DNA of 64,000 bases, taken from Colwellia demingiae. Lineage in GTDB: Bacteria > Pseudomonadota > Gammaproteobacteria > Enterobacterales > Alteromonadaceae. How positions within the stretch are numbered: position 1 is the stretch's first letter; each line of letters starts with the position of its first letter. Under the pieces are notes generated by a model. It was not told the origin of the DNA, did not search any database, and saw nothing but the letters and a program-made list of their open reading frames with translations. The stretch spans positions 1-64,000 of the forward strand of contig NZ_VOLT01000001.1 in NCBI RefSeq assembly GCF_007954275.1, written 5' to 3'. This document shows, one piece after another, positions 26,352-34,326 of this stretch. The translations under genes and the position numbers were made by a program.

Positions 26352-26403
26352 ATAAATGTCACATAAATGTCACATACATTTTAGCGACTTACGGGACTAT
26401 AAA
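26352..26403. promoter_or_regulatory. 11-bp direct repeats in the regulator/eptA divergent promoter
   Basis: ATAAATGTCAC occurs twice in tandem (26352-26362 and 26363-26373), giving the 17-bp box TGTCACATAAATGTCAC at 26357-26373. Toward the eptA-like gene, TTTTAG (26379-26384) is followed after 13 bp by TATAAA (26398-26403). Toward the regulator gene a TATAAT lies at 26341-26346. The repeats also look like a Pho box (TGTCA with 11-bp period), so PhoB is an alternative binder. Confidence 0.65.
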
Positions 26404-26441
26404 ATCGATACCAGTTTTAGTAATAATGGTATTCGAATTAA

Positions 26442-28085
26442 ATGACAACCCTGCCAACAATCAAACTTAAATTTCACTTTTTGGTGATTTTTATAACATT
26501 ATTTATTTTCTTTCTAGGGAATTCAAGTTTCCTAGAACAAGTAAGTTTTGTTTATCCTGTAAATGACAATTTAGGCTTTTTAATCGCATTATCTATAGTC
26601 GCTATTTTTGTTATTGTTATTTTAGCCACGCTACTTTCTCTGATTATGCCAACCAAAGTAGCGCTTGCTATTTTACTTTTTGTTTCAGCAAGTGCTGGTT
26701 ATTTTGTTGATAGCTTTGGCGTTATTATTGATGATGTCATGGTCCAAAGCCTATTTGAAACAAACACAGATGAAGCGTTCGATTTATTTTCTGTGACTAT
26801 GTTTATTAGAATATTTCTATGCTTCTTATTGCCTTCTTTATTTTTATATTTTATCGAGCTGCCACAGCAACCTTTAAAAGCCACTATTATTCAAAAGTCT
26901 AAGTTATTGTTCTTTTCAATGGTTTGCATTTCCTTAATGTTGGCAACCTTCAGCAGTCATTTCACTACATTTTTTAGAGAGCATAAACCACTACGGTATT
27001 ATCTTAACCCTATTTATCCTGTGTACTCATTTGGTTTTTTTATAAACTCTCACTTTAAAAGTGAAGATTTATCCGAACTAACAACTTATGACTTTACCAA
27101 AAAGACCACCAATAGAATAAAAGACAAATTAGTGATTGTTGTGGTAGGTGAAACTGTCAGGGCAACCAACTTTCAATTAAACCAATATCAACGCGCAACA
27201 ACCCCTTTGCTTAGTAAACGTGATGATATTATCAATTATAGTAATTACTCGTCATGCGGAACTTCAACCGCGATTTCAGTACCTTGTATGTTTTCTTTTG
27301 ATGGTAAAGACAACTTTGATGTCAGTGAAGCCAAAAATAAAGAAAATGCTTTAGATATTTTAGCGAAGGCTAATGTAAATGTTTTGTGGCGTGATAATAA
27401 CTCTAGTTCAAAAGGTGTAGCTGACAGAGTCAACTATCAAGATTTTAAATCAAATAAAGCTAATACAGTTTGCGATATTGAATGCCGTGACATTGGCATG
27501 CTGGCCGGTTTAGATACTTATCTTGCAGAAAATACGGGTGACACCGTAATTGTTTTACACCAAATGGGTAATCATGGGCCCGCCTATTACAAGCGTTACC
27601 CAAAACAATTTGAAGTTTTCCAGCCTGCTTGTCAAACCAATGAATTATCACAATGTAGTCAACAAGAAATTATAAATGCCTACGATAATGCTATCGTTTA
27701 TACCGATTTTTTCCTCAATGAAACAATCAAGTTTTTAGAAAAGAATAATCCTACTTACGATACAACTATGCTGTATGTCAGTGATCATGGTGAATCCTTA
27801 GGTGAAAATGGCGTTTATTTACACGGGTTACCTTATTTTATTGCGCCAAAAAATCAAACCCATGTTCCCATGGTTGCTTGGTTTGGCGTTGATTCAAGTC
27901 TCAGTAGAGATATGAGTAATGATTTTAGTCAGCAAGCGTTAACTCATGATTCTCTGTCTTACTCATTAATCGATCTTTTTGATATATCTCTAGCAAATAG
28001 CAGCTCACCTTACCCTCTTTTATTTCCTAAAAAAGAAACACTACTAGCAAGTGAGTCCACTAGCCATAGCACTGAAGTCGAATAG
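26442..28085 (+). CDS. Phosphoethanolamine transferase, EptA family
   Basis: 547-residue inner-membrane enzyme that moves phosphoethanolamine from phosphatidylethanolamine to lipid A, lowering surface charge and giving polymyxin resistance in relatives. Five N-terminal membrane segments (about 12-30, 44-68, 72-90, 118-140, 155-172) precede the periplasmic alkaline-phosphatase-like domain. Metal and nucleophile motifs are VVGETVRA (E237) and SCGTSTAISVPCMFS (271-285, with the nucleophilic Thr). DHGESLGENG lies near residue 450. First gene of an operon with PAP2, dgkA and an LtaS-like gene. Its side product diacylglycerol could be recycled by DgkA. Confidence 0.92.
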   Translation: MTTLPTIKLKFHFLVIFITLFIFFLGNSSFLEQVSFVYPVNDNLGFLIALSIVAIFVIVILATLLSLIMPTKVALAILLFVSASAGYFVDSFGVIIDDVMVQSLFETNTDEAFDLFSVTMFIRIFLCFLLPSLFLYFIELPQQPLKATIIQKSKLLFFSMVCISLMLATFSSHFTTFFREHKPLRYYLNPIYPVYSFGFFINSHFKSEDLSELTTYDFTKKTTNRIKDKLVIVVVGETVRATNFQLNQYQRATTPLLSKRDDIINYSNYSSCGTSTAISVPCMFSFDGKDNFDVSEAKNKENALDILAKANVNVLWRDNNSSSKGVADRVNYQDFKSNKANTVCDIECRDIGMLAGLDTYLAENTGDTVIVLHQMGNHGPAYYKRYPKQFEVFQPACQTNELSQCSQQEIINAYDNAIVYTDFFLNETIKFLEKNNPTYDTTMLYVSDHGESLGENGVYLHGLPYFIAPKNQTHVPMVAWFGVDSSLSRDMSNDFSQQALTHDSLSYSLIDLFDISLANSSSPYPLLFPKKETLLASESTSHSTEVE

Positions 28086-28087
28086 TG

Positions 28088-28807
28088 ATGAATAATATTA
28101 ATTTAACTAAGCACATTTTACTGAGTGTTATTTATTTGGTTTTAGTTTTTAGTTTATTTGAACTAACTAACCTAGATATTACGATACAAGATTACTTTTA
28201 CGATAACGTTAAAGACGTTTGGTTATGGTCAAAAAAAGAGCATGTATTAAAGCTATTTCTCTATGATGCACCAAAAATTGCTCTGGCATTTTTTGCACTA
28301 GGTATCATTATTTCACTACTGTTTTTTCGTAAACGGAATCTAGTTACCCGGCATAAAAAGGGTCTTGTTATTGTTTTATTATCTTTAATTATCGTGCCTT
28401 CTGTTATTGGATTTTTAAAAGCGACAACAAATTCTGCTTGTCCCGTTGCGCTAGACAATTATGGAGGAGAGATCCCCTATATCAAAGTTTTAGCTTCATA
28501 CCCCCCAAACAAGACTCCATCAAAGAACCAAAAATGTTTTCCCGCTGGGCATGCCAGTGGAGGCTTTGCTTTGCTGTCTTTGTTTTTTATTTTTACTACA
28601 AAAAAAAATCAAAAAGTTGCCATTGTTTTTGCAACTTCTATAGGAGGATTAATGGGGAGCTACAAAATGATAATTGGCGATCACTTTATTAGCCATACGT
28701 TAATTACAATGGGGTTGGCATGGCTATTAATCTGCACTGTAGCCGCGTTAGTTCAACAATTCATTACTTTTTCAATTATCAATTCAAACAATCAATTCGA
28801 ACAATAA
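28088..28807 (+). CDS. PAP2-superfamily membrane phosphatase
   Basis: 239 residues from the ATG at 28088, directly after the stop of the eptA-like gene. Six membrane segments. The phosphatase signature is visible as LKATTNSACP, CFPAGHASGG (phosphate-binding PxGH) and GDHFISHTLIT (catalytic His). Such proteins (PgpB, LpxT and LpxE-like) remove or transfer phosphate on lipids such as undecaprenyl diphosphate or lipid A. The eptA context suggests lipid A 1-phosphate or an undecaprenyl carrier. The precise substrate is not determined. Confidence 0.87.
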   Translation: MNNINLTKHILLSVIYLVLVFSLFELTNLDITIQDYFYDNVKDVWLWSKKEHVLKLFLYDAPKIALAFFALGIIISLLFFRKRNLVTRHKKGLVIVLLSLIIVPSVIGFLKATTNSACPVALDNYGGEIPYIKVLASYPPNKTPSKNQKCFPAGHASGGFALLSLFFIFTTKKNQKVAIVFATSIGGLMGSYKMIIGDHFISHTLITMGLAWLLICTVAALVQQFITFSIINSNNQFEQ

Positions 28808-28823
28808 ATAACAGAGATTTATT

Positions 28824-29189
28824 ATGAACTATCAAGGTAAAGCAACGGGGCTAAAGCGGGTATATTTGGCAACAGGTCACTCACTCAGAGCGTTTAAGTG
28901 GTTAATAAAAAACGAAGCCGCATTTAAGCAGGAAACTGTACTGTCAGTTGTGCTTTTTATTTTTACATTTTTTCTTAATATTAGCTTAACCGAGCAAATA
29001 ACCTTATGGCTAGCCTTAATACTGGTGTTATTTGCCGAAGTTGTTAATACGGCAATTGAAGCCGTTGTGGACAGAGTCGGCCTTGAACATCACCCACTAT
29101 CAGGCCTTGCAAAAGATTTAGGCTCTCTTGCCGTAATGCTTAGTCTGATTGCTGCAATACTCATTTGGCTAAAAGCCCTCGTTTTATAA
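28824..29189 (+). CDS. dgkA: Diacylglycerol kinase
   Basis: 121-residue trimeric membrane enzyme that phosphorylates diacylglycerol to phosphatidic acid with ATP. Contains the DgkA motifs NEAAFKQE and EVVNTAIEAVVDRVGLEHHPLSG, with catalytic Glu and Asn, and three membrane helices. Ribosome site AGAGATTTATT just upstream. Its place between PAP2 and LtaS-like genes in the eptA operon makes sense: phosphoethanolamine or phosphoglycerol transfer leaves diacylglycerol, which this enzyme returns to phospholipid synthesis. Confidence 0.93.
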   Translation: MNYQGKATGLKRVYLATGHSLRAFKWLIKNEAAFKQETVLSVVLFIFTFFLNISLTEQITLWLALILVLFAEVVNTAIEAVVDRVGLEHHPLSGLAKDLGSLAVMLSLIAAILIWLKALVL

Positions 29190-29228
29190 ACGCGAACACA
29201 TTCCCTAATTTAATCCAGAGAGATAAAT

Positions 29229-31184
29229 ATGAAAGCTATCAAGCTATTCAGGCCTTTTGCTGCCTACACTTTATCAGTATTGTTTTTTTTAGCAGCTTGG
29301 CGCTGCCTGTTAATGCTATGGCAACAAGAGATAATAACAAATATTGGCGACTTCTTGGCAGTCTTGATAAACGGTATAAGAATTGATATATCTTCTTTAG
29401 CTTATCTACTGGCTATCCCTTTATTATTACATTGCGTAGTGGCGACAAACGTAAAAATTAATAAATACTGGTTCATCTTTTTAAAAGCTTACTTTTTATT
29501 AATTTTCGTATTATTTGCTTTTTTTGAATTTGCCACCGTAGAATTTATTGTTCAATACAGTACTAGGCCTAATAGGCTATTTATAGAATACCTTAGTTTT
29601 CCAAAAGAAGTATTTGGCATGCTTTTAGAAGGGCACCTTTTTGCCATGATATTTACCTTAGTAGGTGTTCTAGTATCTACAATTATTTACTTAAAAATTC
29701 AAAAAGTGATATTTGCTAAAATATTACCTATTGTTGAACTCAAATTACATGCAAAGCTACTTACTTCGATTGCTATAATTATGCTAACTATTCTTGCGGC
29801 TAGAGGTACCGTCGGACATAGACCTATTAACCCTTCCTTAGTCTACTTCTCAAATGATCCACTTATTAATTCATTAACTCTTAATTCAATGTACAGTGTT
29901 GCCTTTGCTTTAAAGCAGTTTGGAGATGAAAAAAATGCGGCAAAAATGTATGGAAACATGTCGGAAGAAAACATTTTTAGGCTTGTCAAAAAATCAACCT
30001 TGATAGCTGATAATAATATTTCAACTATTCAAATACCTACGCTAGTAAAACGCGCTCCTTACTTCAAAGGTAAACCTAAAAATTTAGTTATCGTGTTAGA
30101 AGAGAGTCTTGGAGCAAAACATGTAGGTGCTCTTGGGGGGCAGCGTCTAACGCCAAATCTTGATAAATTAATTAACGAAGGTTGGGCATTCAATCAAATG
30201 TATGCAACAGGTACTCGATCAGTTAGAGGCATTGAAGCTGTCATTACTGGATTTACGCCTACGCCATCGAGATCTGTAGTCAAGCTCGATAAGTCTCAAC
30301 GTAATTTCTACACCATTGCACAAACGTTAAAGAATAATGGTTATGCAACGCAATTTATTTACGGTGGTGAAAGTCATTTTGATAACATGAAAAGTTTTTT
30401 TCTAGGCAATGGTTTTACCGATATAGTTGATTTTGATGACATTGATAGTCCTGAGTTTGTCGGTTCTTGGGGCGCCAGTGATGGTGATCTCTTTTCCCAT
30501 TCTATAAAGGAACTTAATACACTTGATAAAAAGGACTCACCATTTTTTAGTTTAATCTTTACTTCGAGTAATCATACCCCTTTTGAAATACCAGCAAATA
30601 AAATTCCGATTATTGAAGATGAAAGTGGCCGAGAAAAGGCAATACGCTATGCTGATTTTACCTTAGGTAAATTTATCAATGAAGCTAAGCAGCAGCCATT
30701 CTGGGAGGATACGGTATTTCTGATTGTTGCAGATCATGATAGTCGAACCATTGGGCATGATTTAGTGCCATTGAATGCATTTCATATTCCTGCTGTCATA
30801 TTGAATAGTTCTTTTCCTAACAAAAGAGACAATAGAGTTGTGAGTCAAATCGATTTACCCGTTACCATGTTATCTTTATTGGGGATAAAGGATGCAACAC
30901 CAATGTTAGGAAGAGATTTGAGTAATGAGTACTCAAATGAGCGTATCATGATGCAATACCACGAGAATTTCGCTTACGTGGAAGATAAAAAAGTAACAAT
31001 CCTACAACCCAATAAGAAAGCTACGTACTGGTCGTGGGATATTATATCTAAGACGCTATCCCCGACAAAATCACTGCCTGAATTAGGTGAAAAAGCGTTG
31101 GCCCATGCACTTTTTGGTTCTATCGCCTACGATAGAAGGCTTTATACTGTTCCACCTAGCAAAATAGAAAGAGAGGAAAATTAA
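29229..31184 (+). CDS. LtaS/sulfatase-fold phosphoglycerol transferase-like protein
   Basis: 651 residues. Five membrane segments (about 11-30, 46-68, 79-100, 126-150, 172-190) are followed by a periplasmic sulfatase-like domain. Key sites are NLVIVLEESLGAKHVG (metal Glu), TGTRSVRGIEAV (likely nucleophile Thr), GGESHFDNM and VADHDSR with HDLVPL. Gram-negative homologues are often annotated as LTA synthase family or OpgB-like phosphoglycerol transferases. In this operon it probably modifies an envelope glycan or lipid with phosphoglycerol or phosphoethanolamine. Last gene of the eptA operon. Confidence 0.87.
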   Translation: MKAIKLFRPFAAYTLSVLFFLAAWRCLLMLWQQEIITNIGDFLAVLINGIRIDISSLAYLLAIPLLLHCVVATNVKINKYWFIFLKAYFLLIFVLFAFFEFATVEFIVQYSTRPNRLFIEYLSFPKEVFGMLLEGHLFAMIFTLVGVLVSTIIYLKIQKVIFAKILPIVELKLHAKLLTSIAIIMLTILAARGTVGHRPINPSLVYFSNDPLINSLTLNSMYSVAFALKQFGDEKNAAKMYGNMSEENIFRLVKKSTLIADNNISTIQIPTLVKRAPYFKGKPKNLVIVLEESLGAKHVGALGGQRLTPNLDKLINEGWAFNQMYATGTRSVRGIEAVITGFTPTPSRSVVKLDKSQRNFYTIAQTLKNNGYATQFIYGGESHFDNMKSFFLGNGFTDIVDFDDIDSPEFVGSWGASDGDLFSHSIKELNTLDKKDSPFFSLIFTSSNHTPFEIPANKIPIIEDESGREKAIRYADFTLGKFINEAKQQPFWEDTVFLIVADHDSRTIGHDLVPLNAFHIPAVILNSSFPNKRDNRVVSQIDLPVTMLSLLGIKDATPMLGRDLSNEYSNERIMMQYHENFAYVEDKKVTILQPNKKATYWSWDIISKTLSPTKSLPELGEKALAHALFGSIAYDRRLYTVPPSKIEREEN

Positions 31185-31921
31185 ATGTAATATGAAAAAC
31201 TATTATCAATTAAAGAGTACAAAGAACTATAGCGTTCTATTTTAATATGTTTAACACTTCATGTAGGCTTCTTTGACGGATCAGGTTCCGATAACTAAGC
31301 AAAGGCTAAGATCCACTCTCGTATCAAAGTGATCGTTAGAACGGATGAATTTAAACAACAAATAAAGACTATGTTGTGGCAAAGGTTAGCGTTCTTAGAT
31401 GGAAGATCACTGGCGGCTATGAGCTTACAGTAGCTCCTCAAACATGTATTTATTTTTGGTTGAAACCGCCCCTGATATGTTTATTATTTTACAAAAGCTA
31501 ATGTCGGCTATTGGCTAGGAGCCGAAGTATTAATTTAGCCTCTCGAAGCTTCCGCTTAAAGGATTAACTTGTCATAAAATCTATCTCACTTTGTGCCCCT
31601 TTCCGCCTTAGAAAGCTAACTCGCTTTTGCCACAAATGAGACCTAATTGAGACGTGAACTTATCTTAATTAATAGTCCGCTTTACCACCAAAGCGGTCAT
31701 TGAAGTTTTTATTATTAATGGCAGTTGCTCCGACATTACTGTCATTCGTTCTAACTCGTTTTTGGACCAAGGTGAATTAGCAATGACCATTTTTTAGTAC
31801 CAATAACAAGCTCACAAGTTATTCAACTTGAATTCTGCCACTTTGGTCTTGTTTGTACTACGACTATGTTGACCTTAATCATGTGGACGTAATATTAATA
31901 GGTATTATTAGAGCGCAGAAG
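31185..31921. other. Non-coding region with decayed repeats, left flank of the cassette
   Basis: No gene is seen in about 740 bp. Fragments such as TCGTATCAAAGTGATC (31319-31334), CTTTGTGCCCC (31590-31600) and AAAGCTAATGTCGGCTATTGGC (about 31495-31516) recur in altered form at 21667-22062 or 33130-33190. This suggests a shared family of decayed intergenic elements. The right end is the left junction of the integron cassette. Confidence 0.5.
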
Positions 31922-32944
31922 TTAAGCATTCTGCTAAATATGAAATAAGGACAATAATATGAAATATATTGGTGTTTCAATTACTCTGCTGTTTTCTATT
32001 CTAGCTTGCAGTAGCAATAGTTATAGTTATAGTCAGGATCAGTTTCCCATCCCAGATGGTCCCTATCTCGGTCAAACGCCACCCGGCTCAACACCTGAGA
32101 TTTTTGCACCTGGTATTGTTAATAGAGAAAAATCTACCGATCTTGAGGGCATGTTCGGATTAGACATGAATACCTTTTACTTCGTTAGAGAAGGTGAAGA
32201 ATATGGCGGCGTAGTTAAAGTTGGAGCATTTAAAGGAGATAAAGTTTCCTATGGGCTGGCAGTCATTGAATATAAAAATAATAAATGGCAGCAGTCTGTT
32301 GTCGCGAAGGCTGCGAGCGAACCATCTATCTCTCCCGATGGAAATACCATTTTGTTCAAAAATGGATATATAGAACGCACAAACGACGGTTGGTCAGAGA
32401 TGAAAAGTCTTGGTGAACCTTTCGCAAGTATCGGCATTATGCGGTCTGCTATTTCCTCGAATGGAACCATTTATTTTGATACCTATACCAAAGAGTTGGA
32501 TACGCCTCTGCGCTTTTCACGTTTGGTTGACGGCAAATATGAGACGCCGAAATCACTGGGCCCTCAGTTTGGCATAGGCAGATATAATGCTCACCCCTAC
32601 ATTGCGCCAGATGAAAGCTATATTGTTTTTGATAGCGTAAGAGACGCCGGACAGGGTTCATCTGATCTCTACATCAGCTTTCGGAAGGCTGATGGCGCAT
32701 GGGGTCCTGCCATCAATTTGGGAGACAAGATAAATACCGATGCCTCTGAAAAAAATCCAAGTGTATCACCCGATGGCAAGTTTATTTTCTTTGATCGTCG
32801 GACAAAACGCGGAAACACAGATGTGACTATCTATTGGGTGGATGCTCAGATTATTGAGACACTCCGACCCAAATAGCAAACCATATAACAAGCTACTTCA
32901 GCGGAGCAAGACTCGCTACGCCCCATTGCCCGCTGAATAGAGCG
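31922..32944 (+). mobile_element. Lone integron-type gene cassette
   Basis: A single gene (31959-32876) starts 37 bp after a core site GTTAAGC (31921-31927), a full match to GTTRRRY. It is followed 6 bp after its stop by an attC-like site. Cutting after the G of each core would free a 1023-bp circle, the size and layout of a typical cassette: one gene, short leader, attC at the 3' end. Its base composition is visibly richer in G and C than the flanks. No integron integrase is in the window, so this is a stray cassette, possibly inserted at a secondary GTT site. Confidence 0.65.
31959..32876 (+). CDS. PD40 beta-propeller lipoprotein (cassette gene)
   Basis: 305 residues with a lipoprotein signal (MKYIGVSITLLFSILACSS; lipobox ILAC, Cys17). 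The mature protein repeats the PD40/TolB-like propeller motif: SEPSISPDGNTILFKNG, YIAPDESYIVFDSVRD and NPSVSPDGKFIFFDRR, with intervening DLYISFRKADGAWGPA. Such proteins bind rather than catalyse, and the role here is unknown. Codon use has more G and C than the neighbours, matching its place in a mobile cassette. Preceded by AAGGACAATAAT as ribosome site. Confidence 0.85.
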   Translation: MKYIGVSITLLFSILACSSNSYSYSQDQFPIPDGPYLGQTPPGSTPEIFAPGIVNREKSTDLEGMFGLDMNTFYFVREGEEYGGVVKVGAFKGDKVSYGLAVIEYKNNKWQQSVVAKAASEPSISPDGNTILFKNGYIERTNDGWSEMKSLGEPFASIGIMRSAISSNGTIYFDTYTKELDTPLRFSRLVDGKYETPKSLGPQFGIGRYNAHPYIAPDESYIVFDSVRDAGQGSSDLYISFRKADGAWGPAINLGDKINTDASEKNPSVSPDGKFIFFDRRTKRGNTDVTIYWVDAQIIETLRPK

Positions 32945-32950
32945 TTATCG
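32883..32950. mobile_element. attC recombination site
   Basis: ATAAC (32885-32889) pairs with GTTAT (32944-32948). After a short unpaired spacer, CTACTTCAGCGG pairs with CCGCTGAATAG, leaving one base bulged, which matches the extrahelical base of attC L boxes. Inside, GCAA pairs with TTGC to make the terminal hairpin. Length (about 65 bp), position just after the cassette gene's stop and the R/L box order all fit a folded attC. The right core GTTATCG departs from GTTRRRY, as expected if the flank is chromosomal. Confidence 0.68.
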
Positions 32951-33253
32951 ATACAAAATATAATATAACCGGTCCAATTAGCAGTAAAAGCAAATGTCTC
33001 CTTCGTTAAGGTTCAATAACTGAATGTAAACGGCAGCTTTGATCCTTGAAGCGGACGTTAGGATTACCTTATGACTTCTTCTCGCTATTAGCAGGCATTG
33101 ATGTGTTATTTAAAGAGCCAACTTTTTATTGCAAAAGCTACCATCAATCTTATGTCAGCTATCGGCAAGGATAGCTGACATAAGAATATGGACTTTTTGG
33201 CGCTTTTGCTCCCTTTACGAGAGAGAATTAACCGTCACCTTAGATAATGAGTT
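32951..33253. other. Intergenic region right of the cassette
   Basis: No gene. GCGGACGTT (33051-33059) recalls 21904-21912. A perfect 15-bp hairpin, CTTATGTCAGCTATC (33149-33163) with its complement (33170-33184), stands before the end of the minus-strand DJ-1/PfpI gene and could be its terminator, although no T-run follows. Confidence 0.5.
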
Positions 33254-34036
33254 TTAAATTTTAAACTCTGGATGTTTTTCTTTGGGAATTAAGTGCAGGA
33301 TTAATGCCTTGGTCATAAGTACGGCCGAAGCAGGGTTTTGACCTGTGATCAACCTTCCGTCAACAATCACATGTTCCTTACCTTTAGTTGCTGATGTATA
33401 AATACCGCCAAGCGAAACAATTTTATCTTCCAATAAAAAAGGATAGTTATTCCTAGCCCAACGTCCTTCTTCAATGTTAGCTTTTGCCGTTAATTTTCGC
33501 CCTAAAATGAGCCGAGTACCATTAGATAGTTTGACATTAATCAGTGCGGCGGGGCCATGACAATCTGCTGAAACAATACCGCCATTTTCATATACTTCTC
33601 TAGTCACCCTTTGTGCTTCTTGATTTTCAACTAAATCAAACATAGGTCCTGCACCGCCAGCAAAGTATATCGCTCTATACTGCTCTGATATTACCTGCTT
33701 TAGCTCAATTGAATGTTCAAGTTTTGCCCGCAGCGAAGATTGCTTAAACCAACTGCGGTCTTTGCCAGATAGACGAGTACTACCACTGGCAATTCCCTGA
33801 CCTCCTTTAGGACTAGCAATATCAATTTCAAACCCGGTTTGTTCCAATAATTTATACGGCTCAACAACTTCAGGCAACCAAAAGCCATGCTGATCACTGG
33901 AAATTATGATTAGCACTTTATCCTTTTTCTCTTTGTCATTTATCTCTATAGCATTTGCAGTCGTGGCAAAAGTAAAAAATAACCAAAGTGAAATGATCAT
34001 TGTTAATATCGATTTACATTGCGTTAGTGCGTTCAT
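33254..34036 (-). CDS. Exported DJ-1/PfpI-family protein
   Basis: 260 residues from the ATG at 34036, which has AGGGATTAATT before it and opens with a signal peptide (MNALTQCKSILTMIISLWLFFTFATTANA); longer versions to 34114 lack a ribosome site. The DJ-1/PfpI fold is shown by VLIIISSDQHGFWLPEVVEPYKLLEQTGFEIDIASPKGG and the nucleophile elbow SADCHGPAAL with its cysteine. Relatives include Hsp31-like glyoxalases and chaperones, here apparently moved to the periplasm. The family's usual length is about 190-230 in the cytoplasm. Substrate unknown. Confidence 0.85.
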   Translation of the reverse strand: MNALTQCKSILTMIISLWLFFTFATTANAIEINDKEKKDKVLIIISSDQHGFWLPEVVEPYKLLEQTGFEIDIASPKGGQGIASGSTRLSGKDRSWFKQSSLRAKLEHSIELKQVISEQYRAIYFAGGAGPMFDLVENQEAQRVTREVYENGGIVSADCHGPAALINVKLSNGTRLILGRKLTAKANIEEGRWARNNYPFLLEDKIVSLGGIYTSATKGKEHVIVDGRLITGQNPASAVLMTKALILHLIPKEKHPEFKI

Positions 34037-34149
34037 AATTAATCCCTGTGTATAGTCATTGATTGTTTTTCTGATAACAAAGGTACTGGCAATTAGGATA
34101 TAAAAAATGAACAAGAACGGATTAGTTAGGATTTATTAAGGAAAAACTT

Positions 34150-34166
34150 GTGACTTAATCGTGACT
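34150..34166. promoter_or_regulatory. 11-bp GTGAC direct repeat
   Basis: GTGACTTAATCGTGACT has GAC half-sites exactly 11 bp apart, like the other regulator boxes. It lies between the divergent DJ-1/PfpI and CadC-like genes. The distances to both starts are long (about 115 and 160 bp), and the -10 geometry of the other sites is not kept, so this is a weaker candidate. Confidence 0.35.
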
Positions 34167-34326
34167 TTATATAAAAATCAAATAGTTAGGGTGTAAATAC
34201 ATCTTAAAAAAAACTGACTTTTTTTGAAGGTTTTCATTAATTATTTTGATTAAATACTTTATGATAATGTTAGTTAAAATATAACAACTACCAACCAATA
34301 AATTTACCGTATTAATAGGATGTACT

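Noticed and set aside
26352..26373. Classic PhoB (Pho) boxes as the sole explanation of the 11-bp repeats
   Set aside because: The half-site TGTCA and the period do fit Pho boxes, but at 4985-5001, 12726-12742 and 17317-17333 the orientation relative to transcription is opposite to enteric Pho promoters, and local OmpR-family regulators are better placed. PhoB is kept as an alternative, not the main call.
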